From positions 1,550,001 to 1,614,000 of the forward strand of contig NC_014158.1 in assembly GCF_000092225.1 (NCBI RefSeq): 64,000 nt of DNA. Direction: 5' to 3'. The notes beneath the pieces were generated by a model. That model worked only from the letters and a program-made list of their open reading frames with translations. It ran no database searches and was not told the origin of the DNA. This stretch comes from Tsukamurella paurometabola DSM 20162 (GTDB lineage Bacteria; Actinomycetota; Actinomycetes; Mycobacteriales; Mycobacteriaceae). How positions within the stretch are numbered: position 1 is the first letter of the stretch; the number at the start of each line of letters is the position of its first letter. This document shows, one piece after another, positions 1 to 7,488 of this stretch. Both the position numbers and the translations under genes were made by a program.

Positions 1-69
1 GGTCCAGAAGTCGGCCCCGGTCAGCAGCCGGGCGCGGTCGGCGAGCGGAAGATCGGCGGCATCGGGCAT
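1..69 (-). CDS. Beta-glucosidase, glycoside hydrolase family 3 (N-terminal fragment)
   Basis: Only the first 23 codons lie in the window; the gene runs leftward off the edge. The ATG is at 69. The peptide ends LLTGADFWT, which resembles the conserved opening of actinobacterial family 3 beta-glucosidases (LLTGxDxW). The start lies 11 bases beyond the sir2 stop on the same strand, so the two are probably cotranscribed. The family name rests on this short motif alone. Confidence 0.5.
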   Translation of the reverse strand, partial: MPDAADLPLADRARLLTGADFWT

Positions 70-79
70 GGTGTTCCTT

Positions 80-946
80 TCAACGCTCGGCGAGCGCGGT
101 CAGTGCGGTCGCCACGTCGACATCGACGGTGACATCGGCGAGCGCGTCACCACGAGTGCGCCCGCGGTTGACGATGACGATCGGTTTGCCGTGCTTGTGC
201 GCGTACCGCACGAAACGCAGACCCGACATCACGGTCAGCGAGGTGCCGAGCACGAGGAGCGCGTCGGCGCGGTCGACCGCGGTGAAGGCTTCGGCCACGC
301 GAGGTTTGGGCACCGACTCGCCGAAGTACACGATGTCGGGTTTGAGGATGCCGCCGCACCGACCGCAATCGACCATGGTGAAGTCGGTGGTGTCCTCGAC
401 CACCACGTCGGCGTCCGGCGCGACCTCCAGCGCCCCGCGACCGGCGACGCGGGCGGTGAAACCGGCGTTGAGCGGTTCCAAGATGCCGTGCAACCGATGC
501 CGGCTGATCGTCGCATCGCAGCTCAGACAGCGCACCCGCGCATAGTTCCCGTGGAGGTCGATCACGCCGCGCGAGCCCGCTTTGAGGTGGAGCAGGTCGA
601 CATTCTGGGTGATCACGCCGGTGATGCCGGGGAGCCCGGCCACACCGCGATGAGCGGCGTTCGGGCGTGCGGAATCCATATGTCGCCAGCCGAGGTGGTT
701 ACGCGCCCAGTACCGGCGACGGAACTCGGGGGAGCCGAGGAACTGCTGCAGGGTCATCGGGGTGCGACGGGGCGCGCCCGGGCTGCGGTAATCGGGGATG
801 CCGGACGCCGTGGACACGCCCGCACCGGTCAGAGCGACGATGCGGCGGCCTCGGAGCAGGCCGGCGGCGCGATCGAGACGGTCGGTGAAGTCTTCATCGG
901 GCACGGTCGGTTCCGCAGGTTCCCACGCGGGTATCGCGGTGCGCAC
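80..946 (-). CDS. Sir2-family NAD-dependent protein deacylase (sirtuin)
   Basis: Predicted cytosolic NAD-dependent lysine deacylase of 288 residues. Family motifs appear in order: GAGVSTASGIPDYR near residue 41 (NAD-binding), TQNVDLLH, the catalytic-His segment LHGNY, a four-Cys zinc site (CLSC then CGRC), and GTSLTV near the C-terminus. The length suits a bacterial sirtuin with a short N-terminal extension. It is transcribed leftward, ahead of the beta-glucosidase gene. The substrate cannot be read from sequence. Confidence 0.93.
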   Translation of the reverse strand: MRTAIPAWEPAEPTVPDEDFTDRLDRAAGLLRGRRIVALTGAGVSTASGIPDYRSPGAPRRTPMTLQQFLGSPEFRRRYWARNHLGWRHMDSARPNAAHRGVAGLPGITGVITQNVDLLHLKAGSRGVIDLHGNYARVRCLSCDATISRHRLHGILEPLNAGFTARVAGRGALEVAPDADVVVEDTTDFTMVDCGRCGGILKPDIVYFGESVPKPRVAEAFTAVDRADALLVLGTSLTVMSGLRFVRYAHKHGKPIVIVNRGRTRGDALADVTVDVDVATALTALAER

Positions 947-1016
947 GAGACGATTCTACGCCGCCCGAGACGCCGCTCACCGGGAAGGGCTTCGCCTTCC
1001 GAAGTATCTTGTGAGG

Positions 1017-2387
1017 ATGTCTACGGATACCGTCTCCGCGCCGTCGATCGCGGCGCGCCTGGACCGCCTGCCCATGACCAGGCTCCATTTCGCCGCGGTG
1101 GGTGTGATCGGACTCGGGCTGTTCTTCGACCAGTACGAGAACTTTCTCGCTGCCACCATCGCGACGGTTCTGCGCCGCGATTTCGCCCTCGGCTCCGATC
1201 AGCTCAAGATCCTGTTGGCCTCGGCGTTCATCGGTCAGTTCCTCGGTGCCCTGTTCATGGGCCGGCTCGCGGACCGGGTGGGGCGCCGGCGCGCCTTCAT
1301 GATCAACCTGGCGATCTACTCCGCCATGTCGCTCGCCGGTGCGTTCAGCCCGAACGTAGCCTTCCTGGTGGTCACCCGGTTCGTCGCTGGCATCGGGATC
1401 GGGGGAGAGTTCGCCCTTGCCGACTCGTACCTGTCCGACCTGCTGCCCAAGGACGTCCGCGGTAAGTACATCTCGCTGGCCTACACGGTGTCCTTTCTCG
1501 GCGTGCCGGTGGTCGGTTTCGCAGCCCGGTGGCTGACGCCGCAGACCTTCCACATCGGCTCCGTCGAGGTGGACGGCTTGCGGCTGCTCTTCGTGTTCGG
1601 TGCCCTGGGGTCGTTCCTGGTGTGGCTGGTGCGACGAGGTCTGCCGGAATCGCCGCGCTGGCTGGAGGCGCAGGGCCGCTACGGCGAGGCCGACGCCATC
1701 GTCCGGCGGCTGGAGAGTCAGGCGGTCGCGGAGGGCAAGGTCCTCGATGATCCCGATCCGAGTCTGAGGCCCGTCAAGGCCCGTTCGATCGCGATCCATG
1801 ATCTGTTCCGCCCGCCGTACCGGCGGCGCACCGTGATGCTGTGGATCGTCTCCGCCCTGGAGGTGTTCGGCTACTACGGATTCGGCACCATCGCGCCGCT
1901 GGTGCTGGTGGCCAAGGGATATTCGATCCAGACCTCCTTGTTGTTCGTGGCGTTGTCGTACATCGGGTACCCGCTCGGTGCCGCGCTCGCCATGCCGATC
2001 GTGGAACGGGTGGAGCGCAAGCATCTCGTGATCGGATCTGCCGGTCTGATGGCGGTTTTCGGGCTGTGGTTCGGATTCGCACCCACTCCCACACAGATCG
2101 TGATGGCCGGATTCCTGTATACGCTGGCGTCGAACCTGTTCTCGAACGCCTACCACGTGTACCTCGCCGACTCGTACCCGACGGCGATCCGCGGTACCGC
2201 CGCGGGAGCGGCGTACTCGCTCACCAAACTGGTGACGGCTTTCCTTCCGTTCATTCTGCTTCCGATCCTCGACGAGCATGGCAGCGTGTGGGTGTTCGCG
2301 GTGGTGGCCGCCGCGATGGTTGGGCTGATGATCACCGTGGCCGTGCTCGGGCACCGGAGCACGGGCCGTTCGGCCGACGCGATCTAG
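1017..2387 (+). CDS. MFS transporter, metabolite:proton symporter type
   Basis: A 456-residue major facilitator protein with about 12 hydrophobic segments. The loop after helix 2 carries GRLADRVGRRR, the MFS signature, and GIGIGGEFALADSYLSD resembles the helix 4-5 region of sugar and organic-acid symporters. The ATG at 1017 was chosen because hydrophobic sequence begins about 20 residues later; an in-frame GTG at 1011 is possible. It converges on a remnant of a type II dehydroquinate dehydratase. Family members of this kind move aromatic or carboxylic acids, so quinate or shikimate uptake is a reasonable but unproven guess. Confidence 0.85.
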   Translation: MSTDTVSAPSIAARLDRLPMTRLHFAAVGVIGLGLFFDQYENFLAATIATVLRRDFALGSDQLKILLASAFIGQFLGALFMGRLADRVGRRRAFMINLAIYSAMSLAGAFSPNVAFLVVTRFVAGIGIGGEFALADSYLSDLLPKDVRGKYISLAYTVSFLGVPVVGFAARWLTPQTFHIGSVEVDGLRLLFVFGALGSFLVWLVRRGLPESPRWLEAQGRYGEADAIVRRLESQAVAEGKVLDDPDPSLRPVKARSIAIHDLFRPPYRRRTVMLWIVSALEVFGYYGFGTIAPLVLVAKGYSIQTSLLFVALSYIGYPLGAALAMPIVERVERKHLVIGSAGLMAVFGLWFGFAPTPTQIVMAGFLYTLASNLFSNAYHVYLADSYPTAIRGTAAGAAYSLTKLVTAFLPFILLPILDEHGSVWVFAVVAAAMVGLMITVAVLGHRSTGRSADAI

Positions 2388-2459
2388 CCGCTTGTGCGTC
2401 GCTGATCTGAGAGCGGTGTGGAGACCTTCGATCGGTAGTGCAGTCCGTCGTCGGTGAAC

Positions 2460-2849
2460 TCACTGCGCACGACGCAATAGCTCTAGAGCCGCTTCAAGCG
2501 CGAGGGTGTACCCGTGGAATCCGAGGCCGCAAATTGTTCCGCTGGCAACCGCCGAAATGATCGAAGTGCGCCTGAATTCCTCTCTCGCGTGGATGTTTGA
2601 GATGTGCACCTCTAGCACTGGAAGTTCGATCACGCTCACCACGTCGCGCAGCGAGAGACCGTAGTGCGAGAGCGGACCGGGATTGAGGATCGCGGCATCG
2701 TGCGTTCGCCGTGCCGCGGATAGGCGGCTGACGAGTTCGCCCTCATGGTTGCTTTGAAATGTGTCGAGATCGGCACCCCGCTGATTGGCCGCGGCCGTGA
2801 GTTCCGCCTCCAGATCGCCGAGTGTTCGGATGCCGTAGTGCTGGGGTTC
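2460..2849 (-). pseudogene. aroQ: 3-dehydroquinate dehydratase type II, 5'-truncated remnant
   Basis: About 129 C-terminal residues of a type II dehydroquinase remain in one open frame. It starts at EPQHYG, keeps the loop tyrosine, NPGPLSHY, the catalytic-His segment EVHISNIHAREEF and the C-terminal ICGLGFHGY. The first strand with its GPNLN motif and the loop arginine are missing because the reading frame enters the IS3 terminal repeat at 2849. Intact family members have about 145-150 residues. Without a start codon or the N-terminal active-site residues it should be inactive. The enzyme serves shikimate synthesis or quinate catabolism; the neighbouring MFS gene hints at the catabolic role. 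Confidence 0.85.
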
Positions 2850-2874
2850 GGGCCTGCTGCACGGGTAGGTGACA
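2849..2874 (+). repeat. IS3 terminal inverted repeat, left
   Basis: This 26-bp sequence reads inward as CGGGCCTGCTGCACGGGTAG and continues GTGACA. It is the exact reverse complement of 4118-4143. It joins the aroQ remnant directly. Confidence 0.9.
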
Positions 2875-2880
2875 AGTTGG

Positions 2881-3783
2881 TCAGGCCGCGTGTGGCGCGG
2901 CCGGGTTCATGGTGGACTCGAATGCGATGGGTGTCAATCGTCCAAGGCGGCGTTGTCGGCGCCGGCGGTGGTAGGTCCGTTCGATCCAGGTGATGATCGC
3001 GGTCCGCAGTTCCTGCCGGGTGGCCCAGCAGTGGCGGTCGAGGACGTTGTTCTGCAGCAGGCTGAAGAACGACTCCATCGCGGCATTGTCGCCGCAGGAG
3101 GCGACTCGGCCCATTGATCCGCGTAGTCCGTGATATTCCAAGGCACGTCGGAATTTTCGGCTCCGGAATTGCGATCCTCTGTCACTATGAACTATGCATC
3201 CGGTGACATCACCGCGCATCGCGACAGCGTTGTTGAGGGCGTTGACGGCGAGCCGGGCCTTCATCCTCGAGTCGACGGAGTAGCCGACGATCCGCCCGGA
3301 GTAGGCATCTTTGATCGCACACAGATACAGCTTCCCTTCCCGAGCCCTGTGTTCAGTGATATCTGTGAGCCACAACCGATTCGGTGCATCTGCGGTGAAC
3401 CGGTGACGAGTCCTGCCGTGCTCGTCGGTGACGGTGCATAGATCGTCGTGGACCGCGGGCCCGGGTTTGCCGCCCTTGCTCGAGCGTTTCTTTCCGAAGA
3501 CGCTCCACCACCGGTTGTCGCGGCAGATCCGCCACGCAGTGCGGTCCGCCATAGGCTCACCGGCAGCGCGGGCCTCGTCTGCGAGTAACCGGTGACCGAA
3601 CTCCGGATCATCAACGCTGGCGTCGAACAGGGCGTTCGCGCGATACGCCTCGACCAGCTCCGTCGCGGGGACCGGGGCGGCGAGCCAACGGTAGTAAGGC
3701 TGACGGGAGAGCTTCAAAACCCGGCACGACACCGTGACGGGAACACCGTCGTCGGCGAGCTCTTTCACGAGCGGGTACATCAT
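2881..3783 (-). CDS. IS3-family transposase OrfB (DDE catalytic subunit)
   Basis: A 300-residue rve-type integrase-core protein. The acidic triad is in WLTDITEH, HSDRGSQF and AAMESFF, with 35 residues between the second Asp and the Glu, as in IS3 elements. The N-terminal part has the usual HTH_21-like segment (VSCRVLKLSRQPYYRW). Its ATG at 3783 overlaps the orfA stop in the -1 frame. A slippery heptamer lies at the overlap, so the active protein is probably an OrfAB fusion of about 400 residues. No frameshift or missing residue is visible, so the element may be active. Confidence 0.93.
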   Translation of the reverse strand: MMYPLVKELADDGVPVTVSCRVLKLSRQPYYRWLAAPVPATELVEAYRANALFDASVDDPEFGHRLLADEARAAGEPMADRTAWRICRDNRWWSVFGKKRSSKGGKPGPAVHDDLCTVTDEHGRTRHRFTADAPNRLWLTDITEHRAREGKLYLCAIKDAYSGRIVGYSVDSRMKARLAVNALNNAVAMRGDVTGCIVHSDRGSQFRSRKFRRALEYHGLRGSMGRVASCGDNAAMESFFSLLQNNVLDRHCWATRQELRTAIITWIERTYHRRRRQRRLGRLTPIAFESTMNPAAPHAA

Positions 3784-4073
3784 TTTCCCGGCAGGTTCGC
3801 CTGCGACAGATACGCAGCCGCACGACGCAGGACCTCATTCTCCTGCTCAAGGAGCCGAATCCGCTTACGCATTTGCCTCTCGGTCGCCGACTGCGCCGCA
3901 CTGCTCCCGGACTTGGAGCCGGCCTCGACATCGGCGGTCTTCACCCAGTTCATCAGGCACGACTCGCTAATGCCGAAGTCGGCAGCGATCTGCTTGAGAC
4001 GGACTCCCGGCTCACGATTACGCGCGACACGGACCACATCGTCGCGGAACTCCTTCGGATACGGCTTAGGCAC
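3780..4073 (-). CDS. IS3-family transposase OrfA (HTH subunit)
   Basis: A 97-residue protein with an HTH_Tnp_1 domain (PKPYPKEFRDDVVRVARN, then IAADFGISESCLMNWVK) and a C-terminal leucine-zipper-like segment (RKRIRLLEQENEVLRRAAAYL), the usual OrfA layout. The GTG at 4073 is preferred because GGAAGG lies 9 bases upstream; in-frame ATGs at 4082 and 4109 are alternatives. In this family OrfA binds the terminal repeats and limits transposition, and fuses to OrfB by -1 frameshifting. Confidence 0.88.
   Translation of the reverse strand: MPKPYPKEFRDDVVRVARNREPGVRLKQIAADFGISESCLMNWVKTADVEAGSKSGSSAAQSATERQMRKRIRLLEQENEVLRRAAAYLSQANLPGK
3783..3789 (-). other. Programmed -1 frameshift site between orfA and orfB
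   Basis: The minus strand reads G GGA AAA, a canonical X XXY YYZ slippery heptamer, in the orfA frame directly before its TGA stop. Slipping back one base places the next codon exactly on the ATG-ATG that opens orfB, giving ...LPGK-MMYP... OrfB is in the -1 frame, as IS3 frameshifting requires. The ATGA overlap also permits reinitiation. Confidence 0.75.
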
Positions 4074-4117
4074 AGTGCACATCCTTCCAGCGGCACCCCT
4101 CGGCACCACAGATCAGA

Positions 4118-4143
4118 TGTCACCTACCCGTGCAGCAGGCCCG
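4118..4143 (-). repeat. IS3 terminal inverted repeat, right
   Basis: An exact 26-bp reverse complement of 2849-2874. It directly joins the open frame of the truncated ABC-2 permease gene. Confidence 0.9.
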
Positions 4144-4490
4144 GATTCGCGATGATCTGGTTCGGCATCCTCGTGGGTTGCCTCATGCAGTCGATCGAAG
4201 CCGTGAACGGATTCATGTTCGCGACGATGTTTCCGATCACCTTCTTGTCCAACGCTTTCGTGCCGACCGAGGGGATGGCGCCGTGGTTGCGCGCGGTGGC
4301 CGAATGGAATCCGGTGTCCTCGCTCGTGCAGTCGATGCGGGTGCTGTGGGGCAACGACGTACCGCTCCGGGCCGATGCGCCGTGGTCGCTGCAGAACCCG
4401 GTATTGGCCACGATCGCCTGGTCGATCGGACTCACCCTGGTACTGGCTCCGCTGGCGCTGCGGGCGTTCAACCAGCGCACCTCGGACTGA
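4144..4490 (+). pseudogene. ABC-2 type transporter permease, C-terminal remnant
   Basis: About 115 residues in frame from the IS3 repeat to a TGA at 4488-4490. The sequence runs from MIWFGILVGCLM through FPITFLSNAFVPTEGMAPWL and AEWNPVSSLVQSMR to a last hydrophobic helix (LATIAWSIGLTLVLAPLALRAF). This is the typical C-terminal half of DrrB-like ABC-2 permeases, including the conserved P(M/I)TFLSxxFVP segment. The N-terminal helices are missing and no ATPase gene is adjacent, so it is a non-functional leftover. Confidence 0.85.
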
Positions 4491-4541
4491 ACGGCGCCAC
4501 GTGCGCCCACGCAGCGATCGGTGCTGTGCAAGACTCCGAGG

Positions 4542-5327
4542 GTGATCGGAGACCCCCTTCCCCCGCGTGTGACCGACCCCGAACGCCGGCGCGAGCTGCT
4601 CGACAGTGGCGCCATCTACACCGCGCAGCGCTCGGTTCGCGGCGATGCGGTGAGCCAGGACCGCCGGCTCAAGTTCGACGGCGTGGCGCGGTACTTGCAG
4701 GACACCGGGCAGGATCACCTGCGTCACGTCGACTACGAGGACATCCACCCGTACTGGGTGGTGCGCCGCACCGTGATCGAGATCTTGGAGGGCGGCGAGC
4801 AGCCCGACGTGCTCACTGTGGAGCGCTGGGGCTCCAAGATGGGCTCGCGCTGGTGCACCGTGCGGATCGACATCGACGGGGTCAAGGGCACCCGGATCGA
4901 GACCGAGGCGTTCTGGATCAACTTCAACATCGACACACTCACTCCGTCGGCACTGAGCGATACCTTCCTGAACACCTTCGGCGCGGCCGCGGAACCGGGC
5001 GTGCTGCGCTGGAAGTCCTGGCTCGACCCGAAGCCGCATCCCGATGCCTACGAGGTGCCCTTCCTACTGCGCGCCGCGGACCTCGACATCATCCAGCACG
5101 TCAACAACGCCGTGTACTGGACCGCGTTGGAGGAAGTCCTCGCCACCCAACCCGACCTGCGCGAGCGCCTGCCGTTGCGTGGCGTCGTCGAGCACAACTC
5201 GGCGCTGCAGCTCGAGGATGCCCCGCGTCTGCTGGCCTACCGGGACGGCGATGTCCTGTACGCGTGGCTCGTGGCCGGTGACCGGACCGCGGCGGCGATG
5301 AGCGTCGAGGCGGTCGACCCGGCGTGA
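4542..5327 (+). CDS. Acyl-ACP thioesterase family protein (double hotdog)
   Basis: About 261 residues with two hotdog-fold halves. The first has YWVVRRTVIEI and RWGSKMGSRWCTVRIDI; the second has the family signature IIQHVNNAVYW. These match FatA/FatB-like acyl-ACP thioesterases found in Mycobacteriales, which release fatty acids from acyl carrier protein in the cytosol. The GTG at 4542 was chosen because the sequence before it (LCKTPR) looks untranslated; a GTG at 4521 is also open. Its stop overlaps the GTG of the downstream RNase gene, which implies translational coupling. Confidence 0.8.
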   Translation: MIGDPLPPRVTDPERRRELLDSGAIYTAQRSVRGDAVSQDRRLKFDGVARYLQDTGQDHLRHVDYEDIHPYWVVRRTVIEILEGGEQPDVLTVERWGSKMGSRWCTVRIDIDGVKGTRIETEAFWINFNIDTLTPSALSDTFLNTFGAAAEPGVLRWKSWLDPKPHPDAYEVPFLLRAADLDIIQHVNNAVYWTALEEVLATQPDLRERLPLRGVVEHNSALQLEDAPRLLAYRDGDVLYAWLVAGDRTAAAMSVEAVDPA

Positions 5328-6745
5328 CCGGAATCCCGATGCGGGGGACCGTTCCCTCCAGCGATGTCGACTTCGCGGCCGTCCGCGCCGAGTTCGAGCT
5401 CGTCGAGGAATTCCCCGCCGCGGCCCAGAGCGAGGCCGAGGAGGCCGTCGACCGCCACGCCGGGGACCGACAGGACCGCCGTGACATCGAGTTCGTCACC
5501 ATCGACCCACCCGGGTCGAAGGATCTCGACCAGGCCGTGCACATCGTCGCCGACGGTGACGGCTACCTCGTGCGCTACGCCATCGCCGATGTCGGCGCGC
5601 TCGTACCGCCCGGCGGCGCCCTGGAGGACGAGACCCGGCGCCGCGGCCAGACGATGTACCTGCCCGACGGCTCGGTACCACTGCACCCGCGCGCGCTCTC
5701 GGAGGGCGCGGGCTCCCTGCTCCCCGGGGAGGATCGGCCGGTCGCGCTCTGGGAGATCCGCGTCGATGCGGCCGGGGAGGTCACCTCGGCGACCGTCCGG
5801 CGCGCGACGGTCCGCTCTCGCGCACAGCTCGACTACGCCGGCGTCCAGGCCGACTTCAACGCCGGCCGAGTCCATCCCAGCGTCGCGCTGCTGCCCGAGG
5901 TGGGTCGGCTGCGCCAGGCCTGGTCCCGCGCGCACGGCGCCATCGAGCTGCGCCTCCCGGCACAGGAGGCGGTCCGCGGCGCCGACGGCTGGGAGCTGCG
6001 GATCGAGCCCCGCACCGACTTCGACGGCTACAACGCCCAGATCTCGCTGCTCACCGGCGTATGCGCGGCGGCGATCATGCTGGACGCGGGCGCCGGTCTG
6101 CTGCGCACCCTCCCGGCTGCGCCGAAGGACGCCGTCGACGATCTGCGACGCACCGCAGCGGCGCTCGGCCAATCCTGGCCGGAGGGCGCCTCGGTCGGCG
6201 ACTTCCTCGCCGGCGTCGACGTGAGTACGCCCCGCGGTCTCGCCGTCATGAGCGATGCCGCGCGCCTACTCCGTGGTTCCGGATACGCCGCCTTCGGTGT
6301 GCAGGGTGCCGTGGCCTTGCCCGCCGACGCATCGCACGCCGGAGTCGGCGCACCGTACGCCCACGTCACCGCCCCGTTGCGCCGTCTCGCGGACCGGTAC
6401 GCGACCGAGGTGTGCCTCGCGGCCTGTGCGGAAGCCGCGATCCCGGAATGGGCGAGCGCTGCGCTGATCGGCGTCGCCGAGACCATGCAGCGCACCAATA
6501 CTGTGGCGAACAAGGTTGACCGGGCGTGCATCGACCTCACCGAAGCGGTGATCCTCGGCGGCCGCGTGGGCGAGATCTTCGAGGCGGTCGCGCTGCGCGA
6601 AGACCAGGTACTGCTCGATGATCCGGCAGTGATCGCGCCCTGTACCGGTGCGCCGCCCGAGGGCGCGCGGGTGCGGGTCCGACTGGAATCGGCCGATGTT
6701 GCCACTCGAAAGGTCGGCTTCCGCTTCGAAGGCACGCTAGTTTGA
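5324..6745 (+). CDS. RNB-domain ribonuclease (RNase II/R family)
   Basis: A 473-residue cytosolic 3'-5' exoribonuclease. The catalytic RNB motif IDPPGSKDLDQAV, with its metal-binding aspartates, is near residue 61. It is followed by YLPDGSVPLHPRALSEG and the late RNB segment YAHVTAPLRRLADRY. The protein is shorter than RNase R: cold-shock domains are not evident at the N-terminus and S1 is reduced to a short tail (ARVRVRLESADV). This is the usual actinobacterial architecture. The GTG start at 5324 overlaps the upstream stop as GTGA. Confidence 0.9.
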   Translation: MTGIPMRGTVPSSDVDFAAVRAEFELVEEFPAAAQSEAEEAVDRHAGDRQDRRDIEFVTIDPPGSKDLDQAVHIVADGDGYLVRYAIADVGALVPPGGALEDETRRRGQTMYLPDGSVPLHPRALSEGAGSLLPGEDRPVALWEIRVDAAGEVTSATVRRATVRSRAQLDYAGVQADFNAGRVHPSVALLPEVGRLRQAWSRAHGAIELRLPAQEAVRGADGWELRIEPRTDFDGYNAQISLLTGVCAAAIMLDAGAGLLRTLPAAPKDAVDDLRRTAAALGQSWPEGASVGDFLAGVDVSTPRGLAVMSDAARLLRGSGYAAFGVQGAVALPADASHAGVGAPYAHVTAPLRRLADRYATEVCLAACAEAAIPEWASAALIGVAETMQRTNTVANKVDRACIDLTEAVILGGRVGEIFEAVALREDQVLLDDPAVIAPCTGAPPEGARVRVRLESADVATRKVGFRFEGTLV

Positions 6746-6749
6746 TTCC

Positions 6750-7484
6750 ATGAGCCGACGTCACTTCCTGGTCCCCGTCCTCGCAGCTCTCCTCGCACCG
6801 GTCGCACCGCTGGCCACCGCCGCCCCCGTCACCGCCGCTCCGTCGTGCGCCGATTACACCTTCATCGGCGCCGCCGGCTCCGGTGAGGGCGGCCTGGGCG
6901 GCGGCATGGGAACAATGGTCAACTCCGCCGCCCAGGCTTTCGCGGGCAAGGTACGCGGTGCGGGCAAGACGGTCGCGCTACGACCGATCTACTATCCGGC
7001 GGCACCGGTCCCCACCGGGCTGGATAAGGTCGGCGGCTTCCTGGCCAGCATCAACATCGGCGCGGGCAACACGCAGGGCGATGTCGACATCGTGGTCAAG
7101 GAATGCCCGTCCACGAAGATCGTGCTGGTCGGGTACTCGCAGGGCGCGTCCGCAGTGCACCGAGCGCTGCAGCGCATGGGCCCGCGGCCGCAGGTCGTGG
7201 CGGCCGGCCTCATCGCCGACCCCGACCGCATTCCGAACGACACCACCCGCTACCTCGGTTCCGCGCCCCGCACACCGGGTATGGCGCAGGCATCGGTCCC
7301 GGTGAGCGGTGCTGACCCGGCTCCGCTGCCGCCGGCCGTCGGCAGCCGCACGATCTCGGTGTGCAACACGGGGGATCCGGTGTGCCATTGGACCGGCGAC
7401 CTGATGAAGACGGTGAGCAATTCGCACAGCGACTACTCGGGCGCCGACATCGGCAACCGGGTCGCGGCGATCGCGGGCGTGTAG
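6750..7484 (+). CDS. Secreted cutinase-family serine esterase
   Basis: A 244-residue exported alpha/beta hydrolase. The first 32 residues are a Sec signal peptide with an Arg-rich start and cleavage near TAAPSCA. The nucleophile is in GYSQG, the acid probably in CNTGDPVCHW and the histidine in SNSHSDYSG. The paired Cys residues are typical of cutinases and mycobacterial culp proteins, which hydrolyse lipid esters outside the cell. The ATG at 6750 is 4 bases after the RNase gene, but the functions appear unrelated. Confidence 0.9.
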   Translation: MSRRHFLVPVLAALLAPVAPLATAAPVTAAPSCADYTFIGAAGSGEGGLGGGMGTMVNSAAQAFAGKVRGAGKTVALRPIYYPAAPVPTGLDKVGGFLASINIGAGNTQGDVDIVVKECPSTKIVLVGYSQGASAVHRALQRMGPRPQVVAAGLIADPDRIPNDTTRYLGSAPRTPGMAQASVPVSGADPAPLPPAVGSRTISVCNTGDPVCHWTGDLMKTVSNSHSDYSGADIGNRVAAIAGV

Positions 7485-7488
7485 CGAC

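Larger units (their letters stand above)
2849..4143 (-). mobile_element. IS3-family insertion sequence, complete, about 1.3 kb
   Basis: Two perfect 26-bp inverted repeats (2849-2874 and 4118-4143) bracket two overlapping leftward ORFs, orfA and orfB, encoding an IS3-type transposase with a DD(35)E catalytic core. The length of 1295 bp is normal for the family. No matching target duplication is visible outside the repeats (gtt on the left, gat on the right), and the flanks belong to unrelated genes. This fits an adjacent deletion or recombination between two copies. Confidence 0.9.

Noticed and set aside
894-2354. Minus-strand open frame of 486 codons across the MFS gene
   Set aside because: It is rich in His, Arg and Gln as antisense frames of GC-rich membrane genes are, and the plus strand encodes a clear MFS protein.
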